Shown here one piece after another: positions 50,056 through 63,750 of a DNA stretch of 64,000 nucleotides; the stretch's first letter is position 1, and every line of letters begins with the position of its first letter. This DNA is from Salarias fasciatus. Lineage: Eukaryota > Chordata > Actinopteri > Blenniiformes > Blenniidae. The translations under genes and the position numbers were made by a program. Where the stretch lies: assembly GCF_902148845.1 (NCBI RefSeq), contig NC_043746.1, forward strand, positions 8,147,055 to 8,211,054, in the 5' to 3' direction. The notes beneath the pieces were generated by a model. That model had not been told where the DNA came from. It searched no databases and saw nothing but the letters and a program-made list of their open reading frames with translations.

Positions 50056-53000
50056 ACGCCTTCTGTATTTACTAAAACAGTCTTGTCCTATCGAGGCTGT
50101 TTAGTAAACGGTGGAGGAGAACGTCAAGCCTGGAGACATGTCGTCATGCCCACTGCCACAGCGCTGCATTACCCCCTCGCTGTTATGTGTAAACATCCAC
50201 ACACACTCCTGACACACGCATACAGGTGATGAAAAGAATTAAAAGGCTTTCCAGTAGTCTGGAAGTCACAACGCGACCTTTTGGGAGGTTTTCTTTGTGC
50301 TCTTTAGAGGTCAGTGGAAAATGCCAGACTGCGCAGTTGGTTGGATCAGAAGAGCTGCAAGCAGGAGTTAAACACAGGAGTTAAACGCAATAACACACAA
50401 AAATCTCAACGCTGGATACGTCTTTCTCCTTTCTCTGATATTAACAATTATTGATATACACCACAAAACATTAAAAGACGTATAAATCTTCAGAAAAACC
50501 TAAGTACTCAGGCAATCACAAACATCCAAAAGCCTCTGTCCTTTGAAAAAGTTCGTCCATTCCCAAATTAAACCCTTTTTTCCATGGAAAATAGTAGAAA
50601 ATTGCAGCGGCTCCTTTGCTGTGAAGCTGAGAATCCCAGTTGATCAGAGTCCTGACAATAAGGCAATGAGTGATCTCCCCTTCCTAAACATGGTTTATAT
50701 ACACGATTTGTGGAAAAGAGAAGTTTGAAGACAAACACAGAGCGCAGTGAGAGCGTGTGTATATATGAATCATTGCTATTTCACCCTAAAATATTTTCCA
50801 TGTCAACATGCAGCGAACATGGCGATATGAGCGGGGCTTTGCAGCGAGGGAGGGAGAAACAGGAGGAAGGGTGGACAAATGTGAGCGTATTTTACATCTG
50901 CTGAGCCGAATGAAGCAGCTCACTGGAAGTATAGACTTCTTCTTTTGTATTTATCTGACTTGTGTCTCTAAATATTTAGACTATCTAATAACGATCTTTA
51001 TCTTCCTAAATTAGCTTTAGAGATACCCTGGTAGATGTGAAGTGTAAAGTGTCTTTTTCATGTTTTGCACATATTGCACATCCGACTTTAGCAACATCAG
51101 GACAGGCATAGCCTCAGGCCTCCTCTTGTGGGGTCCTATTACTAAGGTTAGGAGTCACGTCAGACAACAGTAAAGAAGATCAGGAAGAAAGCTTAGAAAA
51201 ATACCCGGCAAAAACAAACCGAACACCAGAATTTTTCCCTCCGACAGATTGCTGGCTGCTTCGGTTATTGCCTGCAGTGCGGCTCTGCCTCCATGCCTGG
51301 CAATCCTGATCGAGAAGAAGAGGCCATACAATAAATCAACTACTGCTGTTTATTGTTCTCACAGGGCTTTAACTCATTTTATTTCTCCTGGAGCCAGAGA
51401 ATAATTACTTTCGAGGTACAAAGCTTTGCGAATGTGTTCTGTTTTTTTTTTTGTTTTTTTTTTGTTTCGAGATGCCAGCCGAAAGGTGGACTTTAAGAGA
51501 CGGCGCCTCGGCGTTTAGAGTGAGGACTGTATGCTTTAACGCAGTTCTTGTGGCCAAGAGGGACTGCCATTTATTCCCATTAAGCACTCCTGAAACAGAA
51601 CCAGACAGCTTGAGCGAGATCCAAACCGTGTCAATTTAGATGATGAATTGCTCAAAAGAAGCCCAGCACTGAAAAAAAATACAGAGGGGAAAACGAACAA
51701 GAATGGCTCAATTTCCAGGCTGAAAATGTGGCAATTAACCTTCAGACATGGGCTCTGCTATACTGTGTTCGCCTCAGGCAGAGAATAATGTAAGGGAGTG
51801 CAAGTTAAGGATGATGCTTAATAAACTGAAGTCCACAACTAATGTTTTTTTCTCGAAAAAACAAACTGCTGCACGGCTGTAATCTAAACCTTACAGTTTT
51901 TAATATTCTGCTGGGGAGAGTCGAGTCTCTTTTTTTTCTTTCAATAACTGGGATACACATAAAAAAGCGGTGACAGTCCTCTGCCTTTGCTCTTTGTTCC
52001 TATCTATATTCAGGTGAAGTACAGACATTCATTAAAAAAGCAAGACACAGAAATATTACAAACACATTTGCCTTCAAGTTGATACATGTTTATTTACATT
52101 TGTGTGAACAAATTTCTAGATCCATTCAAGTACGAAGCCGTTAAAAAGCTTTCTTCTTCGCTAGATTTTTCTACTGTGGTGCTGTGAGCAGCTGTGTGGA
52201 GGGTTGTTCGGATCTGTTGGGAGTTCAGTTTGCAATAGTTTTGAGTTGTACTCAGTTTGCAAATAGGTGTCAGAGACACTTCCAGCACAAAGGCCATCGT
52301 TTATAATCATAAAGCTATCTGTGTGAAGCCAGTGCCTGAAGGTGACCTGTGATGGATTGCATGTCACGTCTCCTGGGTGAGAAGCAGGAAGCGTTGTGAG
52401 GAGACTGTTGGTCCTCCATGCTCAGCAGCATCAGACGAGCTGATCTCCCCAAACCCTCATAATCTGCTTGTTATGAAATACTTAGCTGGCTTCGCTAACA
52501 AAAACAAGGGTCCTGGCTGCACTGGTCGAGTTGGATAGGTGCTGTTTGGGTTTTTCCCAAATGAAAACCTAAATGCTAAGGAGAAAAAAAAACTGTAAAA
52601 CTGCACAAGTGAAGGGTGGGTGTAAATTCTGCTTGACAGGGATGGAAGAGACAAGATGTTTTGACAAGCTGCTTAACGTCTGGCCACAGTTTCAATCTCC
52701 TGACATGAAGCTGCACTGTTTAACTTTTGGATACAGCGTTGGGTGCTTAAACTCATTTCAGGCTCATCACAGAGTTAAAACCAAACAAGTCTCTCAATAA
52801 AAAGATTATTCTCCCTTTATGATTGGGTCTTTTTTGTAAAATTTCTAATCTGATATGAACTGTAATGTTCAGAATGAGAGCTCTGATGCACCTAGCCAGA
52901 GTGTTTTTTTTTTTCTTTTTTGACTCAATTTAATCTCAATGATCTAACAGTAATACAGGCAACCCTTTTTTCATGTGTGCAGCAGCCTGACCAGGTGTTT

Positions 53001-53204
53001 GAACTGCTATTTAAGATAGAAAGACACCATCTAGTGGCTGCTGAAGGACAATTTCACCTCTCTGTCACTAATTCAGTGTGACTGTGTTGGTGTTTGCCAC
53101 TAATTCACTGATCCAAAACACTCAAATGAAGAATTACTGGTATTTTAAGATTGTTTTTAGCTGACAAATAAACCTGCAAGGAGTCATTACACGAGCTGGA
53201 TGTT

Positions 53205-53218
53205 CCCCCCCCCCCCTT
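53205..53218. repeat. Poly(C) tract
   Basis: A C homopolymer of about 13 bases in non-coding DNA. Confidence 0.85.
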
Positions 53219-54946
53219 GATCTGATGCATTGAGGGGAAGTTGATTCCTAAAGTGTCACTCCCTGATATTATATAGCTCAATATATGGGTAGTAATGGAG
53301 TACTGCAGGAAAAAGGCTCAGTCGCATGGATCTTAATGAAGGTGTAAAAAGGCACCGCTCTGTTTTATCAACCCCATCTGCGTCTACGTCTCTTTTGCTG
53401 AACAGTGCAAGTCAAAGTGAAAATCGATGGCAATTTAATTAGCCGCTTTGTCCTTGTAAAGGAAGGTTAATCTGGAGAGATAATCAATCCACTGGAGGAA
53501 TATTTACTAGTTTATAAATGAGTCACACTAGAACAGCAAATGCAAAATTGTTGTTTGATAGTGATGTGATCGTGCCGAAGGAGGAATATATGGTCCACCA
53601 GTGTTTTTTTTTTTTTTTTTTTTGAAGAGATATTGATTTTTGTGCTGGAATTCTGTGCAGCGGGTGCGATGTGGGGATTTATGGGTAATGGCTGATGTTA
53701 CAGTTAATTGTATCATCACAGTGTGTCGCTGCATGACTCCCCTCAAATATGGCAACACCTACACACCCCTATGACTCCATACTGCATACATATTGTACCC
53801 CATTCTGCAGGATCGGAATTACTGCCTCATTTCCATATAGATAAGGCACAGAACATGAAGGGAATACTGCAACACTGGTGGGAGGTGGGAGATGAGGGAA
53901 AATGGGTAAGAAAGCTAATGGAGTCCGTTGGATTAACAAGTGGGAGTGTAGAAAAAGAAATTTCAAATCTGTCTTGAATAATCTTTGTTATTGACAAAGG
54001 TCGCTGATGTGTGAACACCTATGAAAAACACCAGGGATCACACGGTAGGTCCCAGCGCTGGAATAAATGAATTCACTCTCCACTAGACAGTTGTTAAAGC
54101 AGAATATATTTTCCCAAAACAAACATCCACCAAGGACCGCGGCCCACACCTAAGTGGACTGCAAACCAATACGCTATTTTAACATCACCTGACAATACAA
54201 AAAGTAACAACAAATCCCCACTGACTGACTGCATCCTGCAGAGAGACAGTACAAGATATTCACTGGGGTGTACTTTTAATTTGAAAGTTGGTCAGTTCGA
54301 GCTCAAAGAACTTAATGTATTCTGGGTAAAGCCATATAAGAATCTCATCTGACCCTGTTTTAAACCAATTTTCTCACATTAGCACGTTGTAATAAGGGTG
54401 TAATGAGCTTCATTACTCATCTTACACTAAACAATGTTGACAAATTGCGGGGAGAAAAAAAAAACTGCAGCGGTTTATGGAGAACCCAGGGAAAACGCAC
54501 ATTTGAATAGCAGGCAGGAGGGAATGAGGCTCTCTAGGTTTCCTGATTCCTGAAAAGCTGGCATGCCACTTACCGAGCAGGAGCAATGCATCACCCGTAT
54601 GACACAGAATTATTCAGAACGAAGGTGTGAGAGACACAGCAGAGGAAGACCATGCTTTTTCATGGTCCTCACCTGTTTTCATGGAGAAGAGACTGCAACA
54701 GGAATGTTCATTAGCCTGTGATCGTGTCTTAAGCTGGAAATCTCTCAGAAGTCGTTATCCATCTAAAATATCACCGTATGCTTATTTATTTACACGGCAG
54801 GTTGACACTAATGGCTGTCCAGACCAGACGCACATCTACGGCCCTGCGAACCTCCATCCTCCCACCGGGCTTTTATCCAGTTCCTGAGTAAATCAACTGG
54901 TGCATGCTAATCGGAGCGTCTTTAACCCCTGGGCAGAAATAGGGAC

Positions 54947-54952
<6 letters not shown>

Positions 54953-55006
<54 letters not shown>
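54953..55006. repeat. (TG)27 microsatellite
   Basis: A perfect TG run of 54 bases followed by CACACGCATGCATG. It explains the long Thr-His open frame on the minus strand. Confidence 0.97.
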
Positions 55007-55007
<1 letters not shown>

Positions 55008-58000
55008 ACACGCATGCATGGAAGTGTGCATCAGATGTGCGGACGCACGGTGAGTGGAGGAGCCCGGTGGACCATGTGGATGATTTGGATCCCATAGCTG
55101 CAGGGAAAATGTGTTCTACTAATAGACAAAATTGTGGACCATAACGCTCGCAAACGCACATCTCTGGACTTCCTAAGTGAAAGTTATGAGCAGCTGAAAC
55201 ACTGTAAAGCCAAGACGACAAAAAAACAAAAAAAAAAAACCAAAGAGAAGGCATTTTCCTCTCATTTGCATGTGGAGCATTTGGAAAGTGTGCCACAGAT
55301 TTATAAAGTGCAATCAAATATGTAAATGTTGCTGCATTGCCACCAGATGGAGGAATGCAGCATCTATTAACTGTATGAAGGGAGTTAGCCAAGACGTCTC
55401 ACACTGCAGAGAAGAAAAACTGCTGCCTGCAGCTCTTCGATAACTCCCTGAAAAACATAAGAAAACCATATATTTCAGTTTTAAATTACCTTTGTCAACG
55501 AAGCTTTTCATAAATAACTGGAAACCCTTTCTGTCATGCTCTGTAGACATTGTTTTTTTCCTGACAAATCAAACTCGTAGAGGAAATTCATAAAACAATT
55601 TTGTTCATCGATTGATATCTCCTTAATGAATTATACTAATAAAGTTATCTTACAGCAGAAAATCCACAACAGAGCACAAAGGCAGAATGTCCCAGAGCAT
55701 CATTTCCCTGTTTCTCATTTCCACTGGTCTATCAGAGCTGGGGGAGCGAAGGCGACGGGGGGAATGAGTCCCTGCTCATCTCACCTCCGTCCTGTGGAAC
55801 TGAATGAGATGCCACCCCAGGTTCAGATGATAACCGCTCCTGACACTCCACTCATCTGAATTTCAAGTAGAAAGGCAGGAGGGCCAGGGCCCGCCTTGGG
55901 GAGAGAGGGTAAATCTGGAAGGAGAGACCATGGGTCAGTAGCTTGATGTGATAAAGGTAAGAGCAAGGATAAAGAGAAATTACAGCGGGAAGTCCGCGAT
56001 CAAGCAAACGTGACAAGCGGAGAGAAGTCGAGGTTTTAACCAGCGTGAGGAAATTCACCAAAACGTCTAAACAACCATTTTTTGTCACCGTGCAGCAATT
56101 CTTTGCAGAACAAATTGCAAGCGAGAGTGTGTACTTGACACCACTGACTAGTCCTTATTCCCAGCTTTTGCCGAGGTTATGGCTGTTCAGATGACGCGGA
56201 ACAAGATTAAATCCCGTGAGATTGGGCTTGATGGATTCACACCTCAGCTGCTCAATAAGAGCCGACTGGAGCACTCAGAGCAGAGCAGCAGTGGACAAAC
56301 CCTCTCACTCTGTCGGCCGAAGACAGACAGAGTGAGAAAAGGCCAAAGACAGGAGAACAGATGGTGTCAGAAGGACTAGACAGTAGCACTCTGCTATACT
56401 GTGTGACACTTTAGTGTTGCCACACTCTGTGAGGCTCAAGAGATTTGCAAGACTTTGGTTTCCTTCATGCTGTTAAAGGAACAATTTCGTCCAGGCGATT
56501 TTCACAGTTCATAATATATTCATAGATATGAGAAAATAACAACAAAACAGAAGATTTAAATCAGTTTTAGAGCAGAAAATAAAACTGTCCATGATCAATT
56601 TCAACATACAGACTATAAAATGCGGAAAATTGAAAGCTTGGGAAGCAAAAATATGCTTGTGAGCCTGTAAACTTAAAATAACAACCTATATGATATCGTT
56701 ATTTCTAAACAAAAAGGAATGAGCGAAGCCAGACTGACTATTTAAATTTAATCAGACTTGTCTCATTAGGATGGCATCAATGCGAACAAAAAGGGGAAAC
56801 AACCAACAAGCCCAAACGTCAATCAAGAAAACGACGGAGGGAGAGGTGTAAACCGAGGTGTTGTTTGCAGTCATGTTTGCATCATGATGATCTCCCAGCA
56901 TGTCAAGCGAGGGTGAAGATATTCTCCCTGAAGCATAGTTTTCCCCTCCATAAACCCTCTCAGCCTTGTCCCCAGGATTGTCTGGGTTCATCCTGACACT
57001 GGTTCTGCTCTCTCCTTCACAGCCTGCTCCTGCAGGTAAAGAGTCCCACTGGTGCCTTGCAGATGCTCCCATAATTCCATATACTCGTGTATTTACAAGC
57101 ATTTCGACACAAATATAAAACCTGCACACAAGGTAAAAACAGGCGTTTGATGGATTATGTCTCTATAACACTGCCTCACAGCAATACGGACAATCCCAAT
57201 AAAAACTGAGATTGATTCCCTCCGTATTTGTGAGAAACATGCTGTTTTGGCACGGTGCTCCAAGGATTTGTGCACTCGGCCCACAACATATAAACCCAGT
57301 CGATTGCATGCAAGACAGCGATCTTTGCTGATTCCACAGCTCTGCTCATGCAGGGCAGAAACTGAATTTCCAGTATGATAGAAGATTTTCATTCCTGGTG
57401 GGCTTTGATACATCTTCACCTCAGAAAAGAGTTTTCAGTCCTCCCTGGTGCTGATGGCGGGAGTAACAGCAGTCCTGACCAAAAGCGGCTCTGCTTGCAG
57501 GAGAAGCTCACAAGGAGCGAATGGAGTTCAGAGGGCATGGTTTCACCGTGCCAGCACAACATTTGCCTATTGCTGAACGCACGAGTCAATCCCTGAGGAT
57601 GAACGGATAACAGCTAGTTTGATACAGACAGAAGAGACAGATGAATAATTTGTTTTTATAGCTGAGAACTAAGATTAACAGTCTGTTATCATGCAAATTT
57701 TCCTTGCCTTACCAGCTTTATTTCGGATCAAAGGGTTAAAGTCTTAATATCTTGAGTGGCAGACTGACCTACAGTGTCAGTTCATCTTTCTCCCGTAATT
57801 ACTGTCTGTTCTTTACTGAAACAACAAAACACACCAGTTGTGTTGTGGCAAATCATACAGATGTCTTCTGGATCTGGGAGGAGCGCAAGAGTTTGACCCG
57901 GGAATCACCTCGCAGTCATTTCGAGTGAAAGTCGGCTAAAGACAGAGCCGGATCTCAACATCGAGGGAGTGAGAATTTCACACTGGATCGCCCCACCTTT

Positions 58001-58739
58001 TTCTGGGCCTGCTGCCAAATCCCAAAGTCCTTATGGGGAAGAAATAAACAGCTGCTCCTCTAATAGATCCACTAAGTTTACAGAGTCGGTCTCACCGCAG
58101 GGATGCAGTATAGATGACTTACATAACTTTTTTTTTTTTTTTTTTGTAATGAGGTTTTTCACAAACCAACAGTGCTGGCATTACAGTACATAATTCAATC
58201 TGCAAGACAATCTTCATTGTGATTTGTCTTGTTGATTTTATATTCAGAACTCACAATGTATGTTATTTAGTTTTCAGATTTCTCCAGAACGTTTGCGATA
58301 GATTTAGATTCATTTCAACATCTGATACAATCCTGCTTCAACAGCAATTACGACTCCTATTTAGACTATTTTAAATTCATCAACAAGTTAGCAAAAAGTT
58401 GTGTTGAATGCAGTTAAAATGTTTTAAGTGTGCACACTTCACATGTTTCAAGTAATAAAACAGTCAGTTCCAGTAGTTTGAAGCGTCTGAGCCAGACGAG
58501 TCTCCCAGTTCTGATTTGACTCTACTTCTTCCGAGGTCCACTTTTATCACTGCATCTTTCTAAAGCCGTTGTGGTTGGTGGTCTATCAAGCTGGTGCTTT
58601 GCTCCCAGTCCCAAACAGAAGGCTGTTATTACACTGTTATCGTTGAATTTTAATAATGCTTTCGCGAATAGCTTAATCTTGAGAGACCTGGCAGCTTACA
58701 TCCCCCAAGTGAGCACACAAGTGTGTAAAGTTAAAACAC

Positions 58740-58845
58740 TGAGGTGGGGCCGAGGTGGCTCTGCAGTGCAGATCACTCCGCTTCTTTTAATGTTCCTAGT
58801 TTGATTCCAGGTGTGGTTTACGCCGTGTGCCAGAACAAAAAGATG
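58740..58845 (+). repeat. Possible eroded SINE-like repeat fragment
   Basis: 'ggccgaggtggctctgcagtg', 'atcactccgc' and 'gtttgattccaggtgtgg' resemble the tRNA-like head of fish repeats ('ggcacggtggctcagtgg', 'cactg', 'gggttcgaatcc'). It is heavily diverged and uncertain. Confidence 0.3.
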
Positions 58846-60761
58846 AGTGTGTACCAGTTACGTTGGTTTTGAATTTTGAATCAGCGAAGCAGATAAAATA
58901 TAGATTTATAGGATTATTTGATTGTCATTGAGTTTTTACTTGAACTAACTTCTTGAGGGCATTTTTCACACCAGGAAAGGAACAACACACACACACAAAA
59001 AAGACTTTAAAAGGGTTTTTTGGAAAAAGCAATGATGTGAAAAAGAAGGTGGAGACTGGTGCTGTGTTCTGTAAACTGAGGGATTTCACTGATCAAGAGG
59101 AATAAAAGACTGGAGCCTTTCAACAAGTACAATGACAACAATGACAGAGAGGAAAACACAAAAAGAAAGGCCTGCTTCCAGCTCTGCCACGGGATCACAT
59201 CACAAACTAAGAATCCTTTGAGGTTTCCAGACCTCAAAGGATGAAAAGGAAAAGCTAAATTACAGTTTCTTGCCGTATTGAAGAGAAGACAAAACTCTTC
59301 GTTCGCCTCCCAAGTAGACGCGGGCGTCACAGGGCGACGTGACAGCTCGCCGAAGGCGTCGACGCCACATTAATTCATACGTGTTCCTCCTGGACGTGGC
59401 AGCCGTCACAGTCATTTAGGAGAGATTTATCTCCGTCCTTCTCATGAGCAGTCCCGTGACATTTCCATTTGTCACATGACAGCAAATCACCGGGCCGAGG
59501 CGCAGGGCGAGCGACGTGTCCATTTTCTGGTGCCCGAGTGAAGATCAGCAGAAGAACGTCACCTGGAACACCGTGTAATCAAAGTGCGTATTCCCATTAA
59601 CAGAGAGCGAGAGGAAGAAAAACGAGGGGGCTGATTTAAGACAGGTGACTCGATTTAGAAAAATATATTATCTATGCAAGAAAGGACTGAGGAGGAGAAG
59701 CAGAAAGAGCAGAAGCAAGCATTATTGGAGTGTCAGAAAATGAAGGATGGATGGGAGAAAGAAAAAGACTGAACGCTGTAAAAGTGTAGGTAAGAGCTGG
59801 AGCCGCAAAAGAAGACAAGTGACGGATGAGGAAGGTCGTTACGGCATCTGGCTGCAGCGGCGAGGTTAACCGATGCCACCTGAAATGAAAAATGAACCGA
59901 GGAAGAGACCGAAAGCGTGCAGTTACTGGTATATTGACCTCATTGAGTGAGGGTGAAGCTGAAAGTCTCCATTACAACTACACCTGAACGGATTTAATAT
60001 AGAAATCTGTCTGTTGGAACTGATCACAAATCTAAAGTTAAACAATTACAGTTACTGTACTCTACTTAAAGCAGCTGTTCCAGTATTGTCAACTGTATCA
60101 GCAGTTAGTGGGTCAGTCTGATGAAGAAGCATCATATCATTCAGATGACAACGCTTTCAATCACTTCCTGATTAACACTGTGAAGAAGCAGCAACAGAAT
60201 GTGTCGCAGCAGTGTCACAAAAACATACTCAGCTTCTAATCCATCACATTTTAGAGAAATTGTATATTAACAGCTTTAAAAAGTAAGGCATCAGTGAGAT
60301 AATAAAAGCAAGAAACTGCTAAAAAAAACAGTAGGAAATAAAACAATAACATGCAGGCAGGTGCACCACAGGCCATTAAAGTTATTTTCCCAGTCTGACG
60401 TTGTTCATTTTGCAGTCAGCAGGACCACATTAGTTCAGCAGTAGTAGAGCACAGCTCCTCCAGTCAAACAGGAATTCAATAAAATATTAACAAAGCTGAT
60501 TTTTCCTGCAGACAACACTATTACAACAGAATGTAGCTGTGCAATACTGATTTATAGCAAGATGTGATATGTTTTTTTCCTAAGCTTCAGGAGTCATTAC
60601 GTGAGTTTGTCCACAGCTGGTTCCAGTCCAGGTCCAGAAGGTCATTTGTTTGGATCTCAGTCACACACCGGTGACATTTTGTTCCTGATCCAGGATCTGA
60701 CATCCCAGCTTCTGGCATTAATCTACAGCCTGGGCATTTTGATTCGACTGCGACAACAATA

Positions 60762-60762
<1 letters not shown>

Positions 60763-60793
<31 letters not shown>
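60763..60793. repeat. Poly(A) tract, 31 bases
   Basis: A homopolymer A run. No retroposon body is recognised upstream. Confidence 0.92.
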
Positions 60794-60794
<1 letters not shown>

Positions 60795-61406
60795 CATCAG
60801 GCCGAGGCATCTGCAAAGTATTAAAGAGTCGTAAGACGGCGTGGGCATGCGAGAGGGGATTGAACAAGAAAGGATGTACAGCTGAAGGCTAATAAGGGAG
60901 TGAGGGAACTGCTCAGCCGAGCAGAAAGATAAACAAAAATTCTGCAGGCGAGTAGCGGGAGAAATACATAATCAGTTATAGGGAGGATAATTAACATACG
61001 CGCAGGTGTGATGCTGAATGTTGACGAACACTAAATGGCCACAGCGTTGGCATTACCCGTGTTCCGGCGAAAATTATTCATTAGGCCCTAACTCACCCAT
61101 AAAACATTCACATCCTTCCCTGCAGGTGCCTTCCCAAATGTCTCCATTTGTCTCTTTCACTGTCAGGAGCCACGTGCACTCTGGTCCACGTGCTTCCCCA
61201 GCTGGACGCAAATCACATTACCTTTATTCACACCTCCCTGTTGCTTATTATCGTAATTAGGAGTGAAAAAGTCGACTCAGTGTAAACAGGTATACACAAA
61301 ATTATGACCGGGAGATTTTAATGAGCGCCGCATTCCTCTGGAACACCGAATGGCTTTGGCGGTGGCCCGCGAGCATTGATTAGTAAGCTGTGGAGATCAC
61401 AGAGCA

Positions 61407-61423
61407 GGGGGGGTGGGGGGGGG
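61407..61423. repeat. G-rich tract
   Basis: A run of G bases with a single T interruption, capable of forming G-rich secondary structure. Confidence 0.85.
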
Positions 61424-62269
61424 CACTGAGATGCAGCAGGTACTGAGAAAAGCACCGAGACCTCCCGAGATTTCGTTCGGTGGCGTTTCCCACAGGGTTT
61501 CTCACATACGTCCCAGCTCCTGGGGGTGTTCAGGGGTCAGGGTGTGTAATTAGGGATGAAGCTGAGCGCTGTAAGGCCAGGGGGCGAGCGAGGGACTCGT
61601 ATAGATTATTCACACTATGTCAGCGGTACTAAAGACTAACGGCTGACCGCTGAGCACACACAGCGTGCTTTTCTGTGGGCTCTGGGAGGCTGCAGCATGT
61701 GGATACATCATCCCCATTATCATCATCATTACTTTTACCAGGACTGATCTCCTGGTTGCTGCCGGTAATTGCCACGAGCAACAAGGGGAACAACAGCAGC
61801 ATGAATGTGCTCTCAGCTCATTTTCTTCACTTTATGGATTCATACATTGTGATTTTTGTGACACAAACAGACGGTCGGGAGGAAATTCTCACTGCTTTAC
61901 CGGAGGAAAAAGCAATTGAAAATGTTCCAAAGTGAGTGATTTATGAAACTCGAGATAAGGAACGTGTTGAGAAGGAACTGAATCAGATAATAGACACTGA
62001 TGCGAGGGAACGTGGTTGGAGGTGAGGATGTGAGGGAATGAGGAGGCTATGAGACAGAATGGAGCTTTGAAGCCCAGAAGGTGGTGCAGTGTCAGTGTAA
62101 ATTTTAGGAGAAGCGTGGGAGACCAGAGATCAGGACAAAAGACAAGACGGAGGGCAAATAAACAGTGATATGGAGAAATCAGAGTGGATGTCACTGGGTG
62201 CATGTGTGTGGACGTGGTGGGAGGGCAGTGTGAAAAGATGCTGCTTAAATGAGATGCTGAGTGGCATAA

Positions 62270-62273
<4 letters not shown>

Positions 62274-62349
<76 letters not shown>
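62274..62349. repeat. (GA)38 microsatellite
   Basis: A perfect AG/GA run of 76 bases. It generates the long Glu-Arg and Leu-Ser open frames on the two strands. Pure purine-pyrimidine mirror tracts of this kind can form triplex (H-DNA). Confidence 0.97.
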
Positions 62350-62352
<3 letters not shown>

Positions 62353-63348
62353 AGGGGGTGCACAGAAGACTCCATGGGGAGATGAATATAGCTGTGCAGA
62401 GAGACGGAGGAAATTGCACAAACAGTAAAACACCCAGCAGTAGCCCACACACCGGGATCAAATCATCCAAACAACTGTGGTTAACTGAGTCCATGGAAAA
62501 ACCTCTGGGTTACGCTCGGAAATAACGGAGGAAGAGGACCGTCCTGGAAGGAGAGGGAGGAAACAAAGAAAAGAGCTGAGAGAGGAGGAGGAGTGACCTG
62601 AGAGGAGAAACAAGAAGATAAGTGTGGCAAGATCCAGCAAGGTAGGCAAGAGTGAGCCCCCAAAACTTCAATATTTATCAAGAAACTGCAAAGCTTAATG
62701 TCTGCATGGATGTGCATGCACGGATCGTGAGCAAAAGTGGAGGGGAGGAAAGAAATGTGCTGCTTTATGGCACAACATATGGCTGAAGGGGGGACAATAA
62801 AGCATGAGCAGACTGGGAGAGGAATGAGATGAGATGCTGGAGGGAAAAATAGCAAAGGGCGAGAAGACGGTCAACAAGAAAAAGGGATTAAAACCACAAA
62901 GATATGGCAGTGTTCCTAAGTCAAGACTGGTGTGCTGAGAGACAGACTCACCCCAAAAACATTTATTGGCTTTAACTTTGAATGCATGATTATTTAGATA
63001 TATTAGATTCAGTTTTACCAAGTTTATAGCAGCATGTCAGGATCATATTGCAGGATTGTGTGAACAGCTGTAATGCAAACACAAGCCGCCACACACCCGC
63101 ATCATTTGGATGAAAGTTGGAGGCGAGGTGGCTGCAACGCTTATCTGCAGGGGGGGGGGGGTTTGGTGGTGGCTCGGAACAAGGCAACGAGGAATTGCTG
63201 ATGAGTTAAAGACGGGTTCAGTGGCTTGGTGAATAAACCATGAGGTGACGGACCAATAAATCAGCAGACGGACAGCCGGGATGTCATAGTCACGAGAAAC
63301 ACCCTGAAACAAGCACTTAATCTAGACACCGTCTTCACTTTGAATTGT

Positions 63349-63351
<3 letters not shown>

Positions 63352-63408
<57 letters not shown>
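63352..63408. repeat. (GT)28 microsatellite
   Basis: A perfect GT run of 57 bases about 340 bases upstream of the partial gene at the right edge. Confidence 0.97.
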
Positions 63409-63411
<3 letters not shown>

Positions 63412-63750
63412 TCCAAATGGAGCTGCTCCTAACATATTAATGGAAGCAGAGAGGTGGGGATCAATACAAGTTTCCAGTGCTTTTTACAAGTCTGAGGACA
63501 GGAGAGAAAGCCCTGTTTTATTCCATCAAAGACTGGGAATGGCTGCTCTGCTGCAGATTTCCCCTGAGGTTTGTAATCTCGCTCAGCTTGGTGCTGCCAT
63601 CCCATGGCCAAACTGTGTTATCTCATAAAAACGTTAAATGTGCAGTATAATGACTTGCAAACAGCAGGCGTTTCAGTTTTTCTTTTCTATTGTCTTCACC
63701 TTCTGGCTCTTCACACCACAGGGCCACTGACCTCTGCCTCCACATCTGCG

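Larger units (their letters stand above)
47370..63740. other. Long gene-free region right of foxi1
   Basis: No conserved protein is recognised in about 16 kb. The stretch carries several long dinucleotide arrays, C, G, A and T homopolymers, and one possible eroded repeat near 58.75 kb. A weak chain of three in-frame exon-like segments at 48,994-49,574 is described under findings. Flanking deserts of this sort next to foxi1 may carry distal enhancers, which alignment would have to show. Confidence 0.5.

Noticed and set aside
61889-62494. 201-codon Leu/Ser-rich minus-strand frame
   Set aside because: It is built on the (GA)38 array, which cannot produce a stop codon in this reading.
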